A stretch of DNA of 64,000 nucleotides from JALEFZ01 sp038527485 (GTDB lineage: Bacteria; Bacteroidota; Bacteroidia; J057): positions 40,072 through 104,071 of the forward strand of contig JBCBFT010000010.1 of NCBI GenBank assembly GCA_038527485.1. The letters are read 5' to 3'. Under the pieces are notes generated by a model, which was not told where the DNA came from, made no database searches, and saw nothing but the letters and a program-made list of their open reading frames with translations. The position numbers were made by a program, and so were the translations under genes. Positions 43,857 through 53,232 of this stretch are shown piece after piece (positions within the stretch are counted from its first letter, which is position 1; each line of letters starts with the position of its first letter).

Positions 43857-45983
43857 CTAGCTTGACTGAATCAGGGTATTTTGATCTTTCCCCAAGCGAT
43901 TCATCACGTTTTCGCGTACCAATCGGTAATAATGTTTTCTTCCCGTAGTTTTATCTTGGCGGATCAACCCAATTTCCATCATGATTTTGATGTATTTCTT
44001 GGCAGTTGTTCCTTTTATATCTAGCTCTTGCTCAAGGTCTTGTGAATAGAATCCGCTTTTTGCATAGTTTACCAAGAACTTAGGCATATCAAATACTACT
44101 TCAAATATAGTTCCTTTCTTGTAGAGATCGTAGAACATATACCTGATGCCTTGCTCCAACTGTCTATTAGAGGTCTGCTGCATATCGAGGAAGAATCCCA
44201 GACGATTGACTTCTTTAAATGTAATGTAGGAACGAAGGTTTCGGTAGGAGAAATCCAGATGCTCCGCCGCGAGCGGGAGATCTCCTTTTGATATGTTAAT
44301 ACACTTGTTCAATGTCTTGTTTCTCACAGAGTTAGGAACAGACTTGAATTCACTCCAATCAGCATTCATGAAGCTCAAGGGATTATTTTTATCAGAGATA
44401 GAGCCCAAGAGATTGTCTGCCACATTCAAGCTGACAGGATCTTCATTGATGATGGCTCCAATCCGCATGATCTGGATTTCTGCCAGCTGATAGCGGTAGT
44501 ATACTTTGATATGAAAGTGGGAGACAGGTTCAAATTTGATAAAGACCTTGCGGAAATTCTCAATCAAGGATTTTCCAATCGATTCTCTATATGTTTCTAT
44601 ATCCTGAAGTGCCTGAGAGATCTTATCAAAGAAATTATCTAAGATATCGGTCATCCAAGATACTCCTGGCTCAGTCGTTTCTGCATGAAAGATATTATTT
44701 GCAATAGAGAAGGCTGCGGTCGTAAGGTAAAATCCGCCTTGCTCGATTCGCTTTTGCGCAAATTTCATGACATCCTGTATCAGGTCGTAAGATTTGCGAG
44801 GGACTTCATTGCGAAGGAGCAAATCAATGTAGCACTGAATAGATTGTGTATACAGTGGATAATTCTGCTCTTTTTTGAAGGCCTGAGTCAACTCTTTCAT
44901 CTCCTTTTCTGTCAAGGCAGAGCCTGTGGAAACAGAGAGTTGCGCTTTAAGCAATCGATAAGCAAGCGTACTTTGCTCGTCTTTGACACTTTGGACCGCT
45001 TCTATTGCTTGTTCACTATGCTTGACAATATGCTTTGCAAAAGATGCCTGTTCAAGGTCATCACTTGTCATTTTGTAGAGGCCACTGTACATTCTCGCGA
45101 TGAGACTCTCTACTTGTGCCTTAGAGAAGGAATTGAGCTTGTCTTTTTGTGCAAACCGGGTCTCGTATTCCTTCAATTGAAGCTGAGATGTCTCCAATCT
45201 CGTGAGTGAATCATCCTTTTGATGGAAGTTCCAATTGAGAAGCGCACCTTCGAGTTCAAAGGCTACCTGACCAAACAGATTTTTGATGGCCAACTCTGTA
45301 GAAGCCTCTGCTGCATCTTTGATCTTAATCAAAATGTGATTGGCATGCTGGTATCCGTCAGCCAATCCACTGTTGAGATAGTAGTCAGCCTGAACCATGT
45401 GGACACCTATACCTTGAGGCAGGGGACATTCGCCCATTGCCTTCATCAGCCAGATACGCGCTTTGCTAGATTGGTCGGGATCATCTTCGTTTGCATAAAC
45501 AAATCCGATGATCGTACTCAAATCGCCTATAAATTCTTGATCGAATGATCCCCAATCTAAAGCGTTGATTTGTTCTTCAAACTCTTCAATGGCGACATGT
45601 TTGACAAGTCTCTGAAAAGCTCCATTTAGAAATTTAAGAAATGAATTCCACGCTTGGATAGGAAGATTATCATGTTGTACAGAGCGAAGGGCTGTCATTC
45701 TATGTTGAATGATGCCATCAAACTCTTGGTACAGGGACTGATCTTGCCTCAGGAAAGCATACATCAATGAGGATTTTGTCATAAAAAAGAATAAATCCAC
45801 ATACTGTTTCTCTTGTAGAGACAATGATTGTAACTCTGAGAGGAAGAACTCCTCTAATTTCTCAACATCCGTTAAGTCCTGCTTTTTGATTTGATCTTTT
45901 AAAAAGTTTGGTAACGGAAGTGTAGCCGATCTGCTATACAGATCAACGAGAAATTGCATTTTGGAAAAAGCACTCTTTGCCAT
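43857..45983 (-). CDS. Unrecognised 708-residue protein with C-terminal winged helix
   Basis: A long, almost entirely alpha-helical cytoplasmic protein without signal peptide or membrane segments. Residues 1-560 look like irregular helical repeats of TPR/HEAT type (for example RIWLMKAMGECPLPQ, LNKCINISKGDLPLAAEHL). The C-terminal 70 residues read FYSQDLEQELDIKGTTAKKYIKIMMEIG with LIRQDKTTGRKHYYRL, which fits a winged helix-turn-helix in which the recognition helix starts with TTAKKY and the wing holds TTGRKHYY. So a DNA-binding or complex-forming regulator is likely. I do not recognise the family. It is monocistronic with a strong terminator, and about 890 bp of AT-rich, gene-free sequence lies upstream. 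Expression and target are unknown. Confidence 0.72.
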   Translation of the reverse strand: MAKSAFSKMQFLVDLYSRSATLPLPNFLKDQIKKQDLTDVEKLEEFFLSELQSLSLQEKQYVDLFFFMTKSSLMYAFLRQDQSLYQEFDGIIQHRMTALRSVQHDNLPIQAWNSFLKFLNGAFQRLVKHVAIEEFEEQINALDWGSFDQEFIGDLSTIIGFVYANEDDPDQSSKARIWLMKAMGECPLPQGIGVHMVQADYYLNSGLADGYQHANHILIKIKDAAEASTELAIKNLFGQVAFELEGALLNWNFHQKDDSLTRLETSQLQLKEYETRFAQKDKLNSFSKAQVESLIARMYSGLYKMTSDDLEQASFAKHIVKHSEQAIEAVQSVKDEQSTLAYRLLKAQLSVSTGSALTEKEMKELTQAFKKEQNYPLYTQSIQCYIDLLLRNEVPRKSYDLIQDVMKFAQKRIEQGGFYLTTAAFSIANNIFHAETTEPGVSWMTDILDNFFDKISQALQDIETYRESIGKSLIENFRKVFIKFEPVSHFHIKVYYRYQLAEIQIMRIGAIINEDPVSLNVADNLLGSISDKNNPLSFMNADWSEFKSVPNSVRNKTLNKCINISKGDLPLAAEHLDFSYRNLRSYITFKEVNRLGFFLDMQQTSNRQLEQGIRYMFYDLYKKGTIFEVVFDMPKFLVNYAKSGFYSQDLEQELDIKGTTAKKYIKIMMEIGLIRQDKTTGRKHYYRLVRENVMNRLGKDQNTLIQSS

Positions 45984-46875
45984 TATAAATACTTGTTATT
46001 ATATGCAATTTTTCTGCAATATCTTACACTTGTAAAATCGCATTTTCATGCATGGAATTCATGGTTGATTATTTAAAATAGTTGTGACTGCGATCGAAAG
46101 AGGGTATTTCAAACGCTAAATAGCGCACGAATATAGAGCCTATTAGATAGTATGTCAAGTAGCATTTTCAGTCCTAGATCTGCTAGATATAGTGCGAACT
46201 TGGACAAGAATTGATTGAAAAGTGTTTAAGCCAGACTAATTTAAAAAGAAAATGTCTATATGCAAATATTTCCATTAAAGTTTATATACTAAAGTACGGA
46301 ATAAATCAGATAGGCAATTACCTATTTGATGTCGGTATTTGTATAGATCGGATTGGGGGCAGATATTTAATTGTGTTCTTATATTTGTGCATGATATAAA
46401 GATACAGTATTATGGCATAATTGCAAGAAATAAGGGCTTCTATTTAGTAGCTTATCTTTCATAGTAGCCGATTGGCGGATTAAGCAGTGATTTTGGCATT
46501 GTAGGCACTTGATGAACTTTGTGATTAAAAAACTGAAACTAGACATTTTGATCAAAATTTATCACCCATCATCTATTCTTGTTAAAGGCACTCACAAGAA
46601 GTAAGTATTAAATATTCGTAATATGTAGGGATAAGAGCAGAAAAATCCTTGCGGAATTTTTATATTTGTTACGATCCTCCTAAAAATATGCAAAAGATGT
46701 GAGCTTTTTTTAGCCTGATACATGATGATAAATGTCAATTTGCCCGAAAAGACACAATACGCTTACAGAAAGACATTTTGTAGGAAAATGGAGAAAAATT
46801 TTACCCTTTTCCTTTCACCGCAAATGAAACAGAATCAATCGAGCTTATAATTCAGCATAAACACTTGCATTCATT
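45984..46875. other. Long AT-rich gene-free region
   Basis: About 890 bases between the 708-residue protein gene and radA, both on the minus strand. The longest plus-strand frame (46211-46399, 62 codons) has no recognisable features. Two TATATTTG strings (46380-46387 and 46661-46668) match the -7 box but lack a -33 partner. I see no repeat or RNA structure. Confidence 0.5.
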
Positions 46876-48270
46876 TTAGCCTAAATCACTTTCCTGTCCA
46901 GCGAAAATCATTCGAAAAACTTCTTCTAATTTTCTTACCCCTTTAACCTCTATATTTTTAAATGAACGACCCAAGCTACCCAACTGCGAATGGGAGATGT
47001 AAATGGTCTTAAATCCAAGTTTCTCAGCCTCGGCAATTCTAGGTTCGACTTTATTGACACTTCTAATTTCGCCTGACAATCCTACCTCTGCACTAAAGAC
47101 CGTCGTACGGGGGATGATAAGATCATGCAGCGAAGAGACCGTCGCACAAATGAGGGCTAAATCCATGGAAGGATCTTCTACTTTGATGCCTCCTGTGATA
47201 TTGAGGAATACATCTTGTTTACCCATATGAAAACCACATCGCTTTTCAAGGACCGCTAGTAGCATGTTCAATCGCCGCAAATCGTACCCTGTAGCACTTC
47301 GCTGAGCGACACCATAAGCCATAGGACTGACCAGTGCCTGGGTCTCTACCAAGAGTGGACGCATCCCTTCCATCGTAGCACCAATACTCACCCCTGAGAA
47401 GGTGTCTGCTTGATCAGACAAGAATATCTCAGAAGGGTTGCTTACCTCACGGAGACCGTCCCCCCTCATTTCATATATCCCCATCTCCATCGTCGAGCCA
47501 AAGCGATTTTTAGTGGTGCGAACCAGTCGGTAGCTGTTGTGGCGATCTCCTTCGAAGGTCAAGACGGTATCCACCATATGTTCCAAGACTTTGGGTCCCG
47601 CAATGGACCCCTCCTTGGTGATATGACCTACAAGAAAAATGGGAGTTGATGTTTCCTTGGCAAATCTAGTCAATCTCGCAGCACACTCTCGCACTTGGGA
47701 CACCGAACCTGGTGCAGATTCCAACTGGCCCGTATAGATCGTCTGGATAGAATCAATGACGATGATCTCGGGATCTATCTCTACAGCATGCTCTAGAATT
47801 TGCTCTAGATTGACCTCTGAGGCAATCAGCAGTTGCTCACTGTTGAAGGGAATCCTTTCGGCGCGCATTCTGATTTGTGCAGCAGATTCTTCTCCGCTGA
47901 TATACAAGATCTTACGATCGTTTTGTTGCAAGGCTACCTGAAGAAGTAAAGTACTTTTGCCTATACCTGGCTCGCCTCCTAGCAAGACTACAGCTCCTGG
48001 TACCAGTCCTTGACCCAAGACACGCATCAATTCTTGATCCATCATCGGCCAGCGTTCTTCCTGGCCCATGGTGATTTCGTTGAGGGGGGTGGGCATACTT
48101 CGCTTGCCGGACATGGTCCCTACTGCGCGTAATTGTTTCTTATTGGAGACCTCCAGTTGCTCTACAAGCGTGCCCCATGCGCCGCATCCATCGCACTTTC
48201 CTTGCCATTTTAGATGACTGTATCCACAACTCTCACAAATGAAAACGGATTTTGGGGCCTTTTTTGCCAT
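46876..48270 (-). CDS. radA: DNA repair protein RadA
   Basis: A 464-residue RadA/Sms protein that promotes branch migration in homologous recombination. An N-terminal zinc finger (CESCGYSHLKWQGKCDGCG at residues 12-30), RecA-like core with Walker A GEPGIGKST (near 100), ISGEESAAQIRMRAER, the RadA-specific KNRFGSTMEMG (near 260), and a C-terminal Lon-like domain (LALICATVSSLHD and FSAEVGLSGEIRSV). All motifs are intact and length is normal. No close upstream partner; the gene is separated from the next plus-strand gene by a 576-bp region with the dispersed repeat (copy 2). Confidence 0.97.
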   Translation of the reverse strand: MAKKAPKSVFICESCGYSHLKWQGKCDGCGAWGTLVEQLEVSNKKQLRAVGTMSGKRSMPTPLNEITMGQEERWPMMDQELMRVLGQGLVPGAVVLLGGEPGIGKSTLLLQVALQQNDRKILYISGEESAAQIRMRAERIPFNSEQLLIASEVNLEQILEHAVEIDPEIIVIDSIQTIYTGQLESAPGSVSQVRECAARLTRFAKETSTPIFLVGHITKEGSIAGPKVLEHMVDTVLTFEGDRHNSYRLVRTTKNRFGSTMEMGIYEMRGDGLREVSNPSEIFLSDQADTFSGVSIGATMEGMRPLLVETQALVSPMAYGVAQRSATGYDLRRLNMLLAVLEKRCGFHMGKQDVFLNITGGIKVEDPSMDLALICATVSSLHDLIIPRTTVFSAEVGLSGEIRSVNKVEPRIAEAEKLGFKTIYISHSQLGSLGRSFKNIEVKGVRKLEEVFRMIFAGQESDLG

Positions 48271-48409
48271 TGATCTCTAATTTTATGTGCAATATGGGTA
48301 AATATTGGGTATTTTTTTAGTTTTTATGATAAAATATTTATGAGGACGATGGGTAGAATGCTAAGTTTTTTATGCGAAACACTCATATTCTAAGACCCTG
48401 TTTGGAAGA

Positions 48410-48559
48410 ATGAACATCTAGCTAAGAAGCAGAGATTATAGGTTCTGACGAAAGCTATTTTGTAAGATATAGTGGGGCTAAATCCTACAAAATAGATGAG
48501 ATTCAGGTTCTGAAAGCGCAAACTTTTCGCAGATTTAAGGTTTCAAACATGGGCTAAAA
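48410..48559 (+). repeat. Dispersed repeat, copy 2, with 56-bp insertion
   Basis: Positions 48410-48448 and 48514-48559 match the two halves of the repeat at 32720-32804. Between them lie 65 extra bases (48449-48513) ending with a second copy of AGGTTCTGA, the first being 48440-48448. The extra segment contains a hairpin with 14-bp arms CTATTTTGTAAGAT (48455-48468) and ATCCTACAAAATAG (48482-48495), one mismatch. The rest of the 48271-48846 gap shows nothing else recognisable. Confidence 0.8.
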
Positions 48560-48846
48560 GTATCGAGGGGCATTCCAATCATTTGCCATACAGATTGGCA
48601 GGATGCGCTTAGGTGATCCAAAAGAGTAAAACATCATGCATGATGATTGGTGAGAGGGGATGAATAAAATGGAGATCTTTGACCCATTATGACTTCCAGC
48701 CTGAAGCTCCATCTAAAGGAGGGGATATTTTGTGGTGCTGTAATCTTTCTCCATAGATAAATGTTCCTTCACCTACTATAATTCCATACATTGATCTAAA
48801 TTATCTAGCGACAGAAGCTATTTTCTACCCTACAAGAATACTTGAA

Positions 48847-49578
48847 ATGAAAAAGAGAATTTCTTATTGGTTCCTCATCCTGATTTTGCCCTTCAGTGGG
48901 TGTGACGCGCTATTGCAACTGGCAGAGACGCTTCCTGATACTATTCCCCAAGATCCTACCCAGACGGAGATTGTAGGTGGTCTCAAGGAGGCCTTGGTAC
49001 AGGGGACATCTTTTGCTGTGAATACCTTGAGCAAAGAAGGCGGCTATCTCAATGATGTCAAGGTCCGTATTCCCTTCCCGCCTGAAGCTCAAAAAGTAGC
49101 CAATACGATGCGAGACCTTGGACTGGGAAAATTGGTAGATGAATTTGAGACGAAATTGAATGAAGGAGCAGAAAAGGGAGCAAAGCTGGCATTTCCCATT
49201 TTTAAAAGTGCCATCACAGGGATGACATTTCAAGATGCCAAAGGCATATTGCTAGGTCAACAAGATGCTGCGACCCAGTATTTTCAAACGCGAACGGAAA
49301 CCCAACTCTACAATGCGTTTTCGCCAAAGATCAAGACCTCTCTCGATCAAGTAAAAGCAACAGAAATCTGGTATGAGATCACCTCGCGTTATAATAAGTT
49401 GCCTTTGGTGAAAAAAGTGGAAACAGACATCGTGAAGTACGCGACCCATAAGGCCCTCGATGGTTTGTTTCTCAAAGTATCCGATGAGGAGTCAAAGATC
49501 CGAAGTACGATTGCCTCTCGCAAGACAGATCTCTTGAAAAAAGTCTTTGACTTTGCCGATCGGCAACGCCAAAAGTAG
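48847..49578 (+). CDS. DUF4197 lipoprotein
   Basis: A 243-residue protein with a lipoprotein signal (FSGC, Cys19) and a full DUF4197 domain: EIVGGLKEALVQGTSFAV near residues 42-59, GYLNDVKVRIPFPPEAQKV near 66-84, FKSAITGMTFQDAKGILLG near 119-137, then LDGLFLKVSDEESKIR near the C terminus. These motifs are highly conserved in DUF4197 proteins, which are envelope proteins of unknown role. Monocistronic; terminator at 49604-49638. Confidence 0.9.
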   Translation: MKKRISYWFLILILPFSGCDALLQLAETLPDTIPQDPTQTEIVGGLKEALVQGTSFAVNTLSKEGGYLNDVKVRIPFPPEAQKVANTMRDLGLGKLVDEFETKLNEGAEKGAKLAFPIFKSAITGMTFQDAKGILLGQQDAATQYFQTRTETQLYNAFSPKIKTSLDQVKATEIWYEITSRYNKLPLVKKVETDIVKYATHKALDGLFLKVSDEESKIRSTIASRKTDLLKKVFDFADRQRQK

Positions 49579-49603
49579 AGAGTATTTGAGACCGATCATT
49601 ACA

Positions 49604-49638
49604 AAAAACGTGTGCTGAAGCAAACAGCACACGTTTTT
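49604..49638. terminator. Bidirectional terminator
   Basis: AAAAACGTGTGCTG/CAGCACACGTTTTT, 14-bp perfect stem with 7-base loop, between convergent genes. Confidence 0.92.
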
Positions 49639-49656
49639 CTTACCTATATATTCTCC

Positions 49657-51792
49657 TTAAGCGTCTATTTTCTCCGCCAACATGAGTAAGAATGTATACT
49701 CCAAGGCCGTCTCTTTGTAAGCTTGATATCTTCCTGACGCCCCTCCGTGGCCTGCTTCCATATTGGTATGTAGGAGTAGGAGATTCGAATCAGTTTTCAT
49801 ATCCCTAAGTTTGGCGGCCCACTTGGTCGGCTCCCAATACTGCACCTGCGAATCGTGTAATCCAGAAGTAATCAGCAAGTCAGGATAGCTCTTGGCTTCT
49901 ACGTTGTCATAGGGAGAGTAAGAGAGCATGTAGTCATAGTATTCCTTTTCGTTAGGATTGCCCCATTCGCGATACTCTCCTGTTGTGAGGGGGATGTCTT
50001 CGTCTAGCATCGTCGTGACGACATCTACAAAGGGGACCGCTGCAATACCTCCGCGGAAAAGCTCGGGCGCCATATTGACAACGGCACCAATCAGGAGTCC
50101 GCCTGCGCTTCCTCCCATGCAGTAAAGCTGATCAGAGGTCGTGTAAGTACTGTCTACAAGATATTGTCCGCAATCGATGAAGTCGAAAAATGTATTCTTC
50201 TTTTTTAGTAATCTTCCATTTTCGTACCATTCTCTGCCTAGTGTTGCTCCGCCACGGATATGCGCGATTGCAAATGAGAAGCCCCTATCTAAAAGGCTAA
50301 GTCGAGCCGAACTGAAGTAAGGATCTACATTTGAGCCATAAGATCCATAAGCATAGAGTAGGAGAGGAGCCGATCCATCTACAGGTGTATTCTTATGGCG
50401 GACCAAGGACATAGGGATGCGTTTGCCATCTCTCGCGGGTACATAAATGCGTTCTGATACATAATTTTCTGGATCAAAATCTCCCAGTACTGGCTGCTGC
50501 TTGAGCAACTTACGCTCCTGAGTTTTCATATTGATCTCGAATGTAGAGTTGGGGCGTGTCAAAGATTGGTAGCCGTAACGCAACTGATCTGTATCGAAGT
50601 CTGGATTGGTGGTGGTGTATGCTGTGTAAGCAGGATCATCAAACTCCAAGTAGTAAGCTTCGTCTCCTTCCCAAGGGATAATACGGATCAAAGTCAAGCC
50701 ATCCTTACGCTCTTCTAATACCAAAAAATCCCTGAAAAGCTCCATATCTTCTAGTACCACCTCCTTGCGGTGCGCAATGATTTCTTCCCAGTTTTCCATG
50801 CCAGGCTTGGATGTAGGGGTTCGCATGAGGCGATAGTTTTCGGCCTGATCGTTTGTCAAAATGTAGAAATGATCGCCAAAGTGCTCGACATTGTATTCGT
50901 GCTCTTGCTTGCGTGGCTCCAATACCGTAAACGTCCCTTGGGGATCATCGGCCTTGAGGTATTGAAACTCTGTCGTGAGCGTCGCCGCAGATACGATCAT
51001 GAGATAGGCTTTGGATTTTGACTTGGTAATATAGCAGGAGAATGTTTCGTCTTTTTCCTCATAGATCAGCACATCTTTTGAGGGATCGGTTCCCATCGTA
51101 TGACGTTTGATCTGGAAGGTTCTCAAGGTCTGCAAATCCTTTGCGGCGTAGAAAAGGGTACGGTCATCGGCAGCCCAGCTAGAGATGGGGCTTCCACTTT
51201 TGATCTCTTCGGATAGTATTTCTCCTGTCTGAAGATCCTTGATTCGGATGGAGTAAATACGTCTGCCGACGAAGTCCACGCCATAGGCTAAAAATCGCTG
51301 GTTAGGACTTATACTTAAGCCTCCTACTTGGCAGAAAGATTGGCCTTCAGCTAGTTCATTCACATCTAGCATGATTTCTTCTTCTGCTTCTAGGCTTTCC
51401 TTTTTCCGACAAAAGAGGGGATACTCCTTTCCTTCTGCAAATCGGCTGTAGTAGTAATAATCTTTGAGTTTGTAAGGGACCGAGCTATCATCAGGCTTGA
51501 GTCGAGCAATCATCTCCTGGTAGAGATCTTCCTGAAATTGTTTGTGAGGAGCCATTACAGACTCTGTGTATGCATTCTCGGCATTGAGATAATCGATGAC
51601 TTCCTGATCTTCACGATCTCGCATCCAATAATATGGATCAATACGTGTGTCTCCGTGTTTTTCAAGTTTGTGCTCAACTTTCTTGGCGATAGGGGCCTTG
51701 ACTTCTGACATAGAGGATGAATTTTTACAACTTATGGTGAAGGTCGCGAATAGACATGCCCATAAGAGAATGAATAGAGTAGATTTTTTCAT
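49657..51792 (-). CDS. ptrB: Oligopeptidase B (S9A family), probable lipoprotein
   Basis: A 711-residue serine peptidase of the prolyl oligopeptidase family. An N-terminal beta-propeller (to about residue 440) gates a C-terminal alpha/beta-hydrolase. The nucleophile is in GGSAGGLLIG (Ser of the S9 motif), the Asp in SGLHDSQV, and the His in HTNMEAGHGGASGRY. YYWMRDREDQEVIDYLNAEN near the start, and YGSYGSNVDPYFSS, support oligopeptidase B, which cleaves short peptides after Arg/Lys. From ATG 51792 there is a lipoprotein-type signal (TISC at about residue 21), so it is probably attached to an envelope membrane. Longer frames reach 51840 but add nothing. Monocistronic. Confidence 0.92.
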   Translation of the reverse strand: MKKSTLFILLWACLFATFTISCKNSSSMSEVKAPIAKKVEHKLEKHGDTRIDPYYWMRDREDQEVIDYLNAENAYTESVMAPHKQFQEDLYQEMIARLKPDDSSVPYKLKDYYYYSRFAEGKEYPLFCRKKESLEAEEEIMLDVNELAEGQSFCQVGGLSISPNQRFLAYGVDFVGRRIYSIRIKDLQTGEILSEEIKSGSPISSWAADDRTLFYAAKDLQTLRTFQIKRHTMGTDPSKDVLIYEEKDETFSCYITKSKSKAYLMIVSAATLTTEFQYLKADDPQGTFTVLEPRKQEHEYNVEHFGDHFYILTNDQAENYRLMRTPTSKPGMENWEEIIAHRKEVVLEDMELFRDFLVLEERKDGLTLIRIIPWEGDEAYYLEFDDPAYTAYTTTNPDFDTDQLRYGYQSLTRPNSTFEINMKTQERKLLKQQPVLGDFDPENYVSERIYVPARDGKRIPMSLVRHKNTPVDGSAPLLLYAYGSYGSNVDPYFSSARLSLLDRGFSFAIAHIRGGATLGREWYENGRLLKKKNTFFDFIDCGQYLVDSTYTTSDQLYCMGGSAGGLLIGAVVNMAPELFRGGIAAVPFVDVVTTMLDEDIPLTTGEYREWGNPNEKEYYDYMLSYSPYDNVEAKSYPDLLITSGLHDSQVQYWEPTKWAAKLRDMKTDSNLLLLHTNMEAGHGGASGRYQAYKETALEYTFLLMLAEKIDA

Positions 51793-51987
51793 AAGTAGCA
51801 ACATTTCGAGGAAACGGAGTGTCTTACGATGAACATTCAAGCCTGTGAATGAGACAGTCAGCTCCTCATATGAGAGAGGTGGAATCGTAAGGGTACTAGC
51901 AATAAAGGATGAAAATAAGAATTGGAGCCAATGGAAGGCAAGATGTATGGTTTTTTTATACCAATTCCTTCACCTATTCTATGTCTT

Positions 51988-52758
51988 TTAACGATTGAGC
52001 CATGACTTAAATCTGGGTGTCTTCTCGATACTTACGATGGCTTCGATGTCGGAGGCGGGTTTGAGTTCTACCTTGATCCTGCTTTTGGAGTAGGCAAACA
52101 TATTTTCGATGGCTTCAAACTGTAGGATAAATTGTCGGTTGATGCGAAAGAAATCGTGTGGATCAAGCAAAGATTCTAACTGGCCAAGGGTATAATTGAC
52201 GATGTGTCTCCTGCCATCGTGGGTGATGAGGAATACGTATTTTTGCTGCCCAAAGAAATAGGCCACTTCCTCGACGGGAATAGATTTGATTTTGTCTCCA
52301 CTAGATACCATGAACCGCTTCTGAAAAGAAGGAGGAGCTGCTTGCTGTTCTTGTATGGCTTGCCAGATGGCTTGCATATCTACGGAGGGAGCAGAAGCAG
52401 AGGTTTGGTTGGATTGGAATTTTTGGAGACTGTATGCCAATTCTGACTTTTCGATGGGTTTGAGCAGATAGTCTATACTATTTAGTTTAAATGCCTGAAT
52501 AGCGTACTCATCATAGGCTGTAGTGAAGATAATGGGTGTTTTGACTTGGATCTGTTCAAAGATGGTAAAGCTATTGCCATCAGCAAGATGGATATCCACA
52601 AATATCAGGTCTGCTTCTTTGAGTTTGAGCCACTGGACGGCACTGCTGACAGTATCTAGAATATCCAAGATTTCTACTTCTGAGTTGATCTCGTGGATCA
52701 TGCGCGCCAATCTTTTGGCTGCCAATGGTTCATCTTCTATGATTAATGCTCGAATCAT
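51988..52758 (-). CDS. LytTR-family response regulator
   Basis: A 256-residue response regulator. Receiver domain 1-120: acidic pair IIEDEP near 8, phospho-acceptor Asp55 in IFVDIHLADG, and KP in LLKPIEKSE. C-terminal LytTR DNA-binding domain about 145-256 with KRFMVSSGDKIKSIPVEEVAYF and FRINRQFILQFEAIENM, typical of AlgR/LytR regulators. Usually such a regulator is encoded next to a LytS-type membrane kinase; none is adjacent here, and the nearest kinase is the hybrid at 55115, which already has its own receiver. Target genes are not predictable. Confidence 0.93.
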   Translation of the reverse strand: MIRALIIEDEPLAAKRLARMIHEINSEVEILDILDTVSSAVQWLKLKEADLIFVDIHLADGNSFTIFEQIQVKTPIIFTTAYDEYAIQAFKLNSIDYLLKPIEKSELAYSLQKFQSNQTSASAPSVDMQAIWQAIQEQQAAPPSFQKRFMVSSGDKIKSIPVEEVAYFFGQQKYVFLITHDGRRHIVNYTLGQLESLLDPHDFFRINRQFILQFEAIENMFAYSKSRIKVELKPASDIEAIVSIEKTPRFKSWLNR

Positions 52759-53232
52759 CTATAGATACAGTTTTTCTTATAATAATGGGACGGGCTTATA
52801 TTTTCAAGCTTGGGACCTCTAATTTACCATCATATTATACATTCAGAATCTATCGGCTCGTGAAATGCACAATTGCCTTGAAGGTACTAAATACCTTCTT
52901 TTATTCCATTGGATCGTCATTTCTCAAGTCCAGATGCGAATCAATAGACAGAGATATTTTCAAAAGGTGGCAGAGACTCCTTTACCTTGTGGGACTTTCC
53001 GATTAAGGATATCTGTCAGGGTATGAATCCAGTATACATGGCATGGGAGTATACGATGGAGGCGCGCGCAAGAAATTTGGAGAATAGAATACAGGAGTCC
53101 TATCTTCACATGCTCTAAATAGAAAAGTGGGGGTAATGCTACCCCATCCGCGGGTGGCAGTTTGCTACTTAGGTTATCCACTTACGCTATCTGATGCAAT
53201 CCTATGTACATGTCCTACTTTTCATTTGCCCC
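52759..53232. other. Intergenic region
   Basis: Divergent region between the LytTR regulator and the CPBP-like gene. It contains short frames on both strands without protein features; I see no structured element. Confidence 0.4.

Noticed and set aside
46211..46399. 62-codon plus-strand frame in the AT-rich gap
   Set aside because: No start context, no family features and composition like the surrounding non-coding sequence.
46380..46668. Two TATATTTG strings as promoters
   Set aside because: They match the -7 box, but neither has a TTTG at the right distance, and such strings are expected by chance in AT-rich DNA.
52746..53006. 86-codon plus-strand frame
   Set aside because: It overlaps the start of the LytTR gene and has no family signal.
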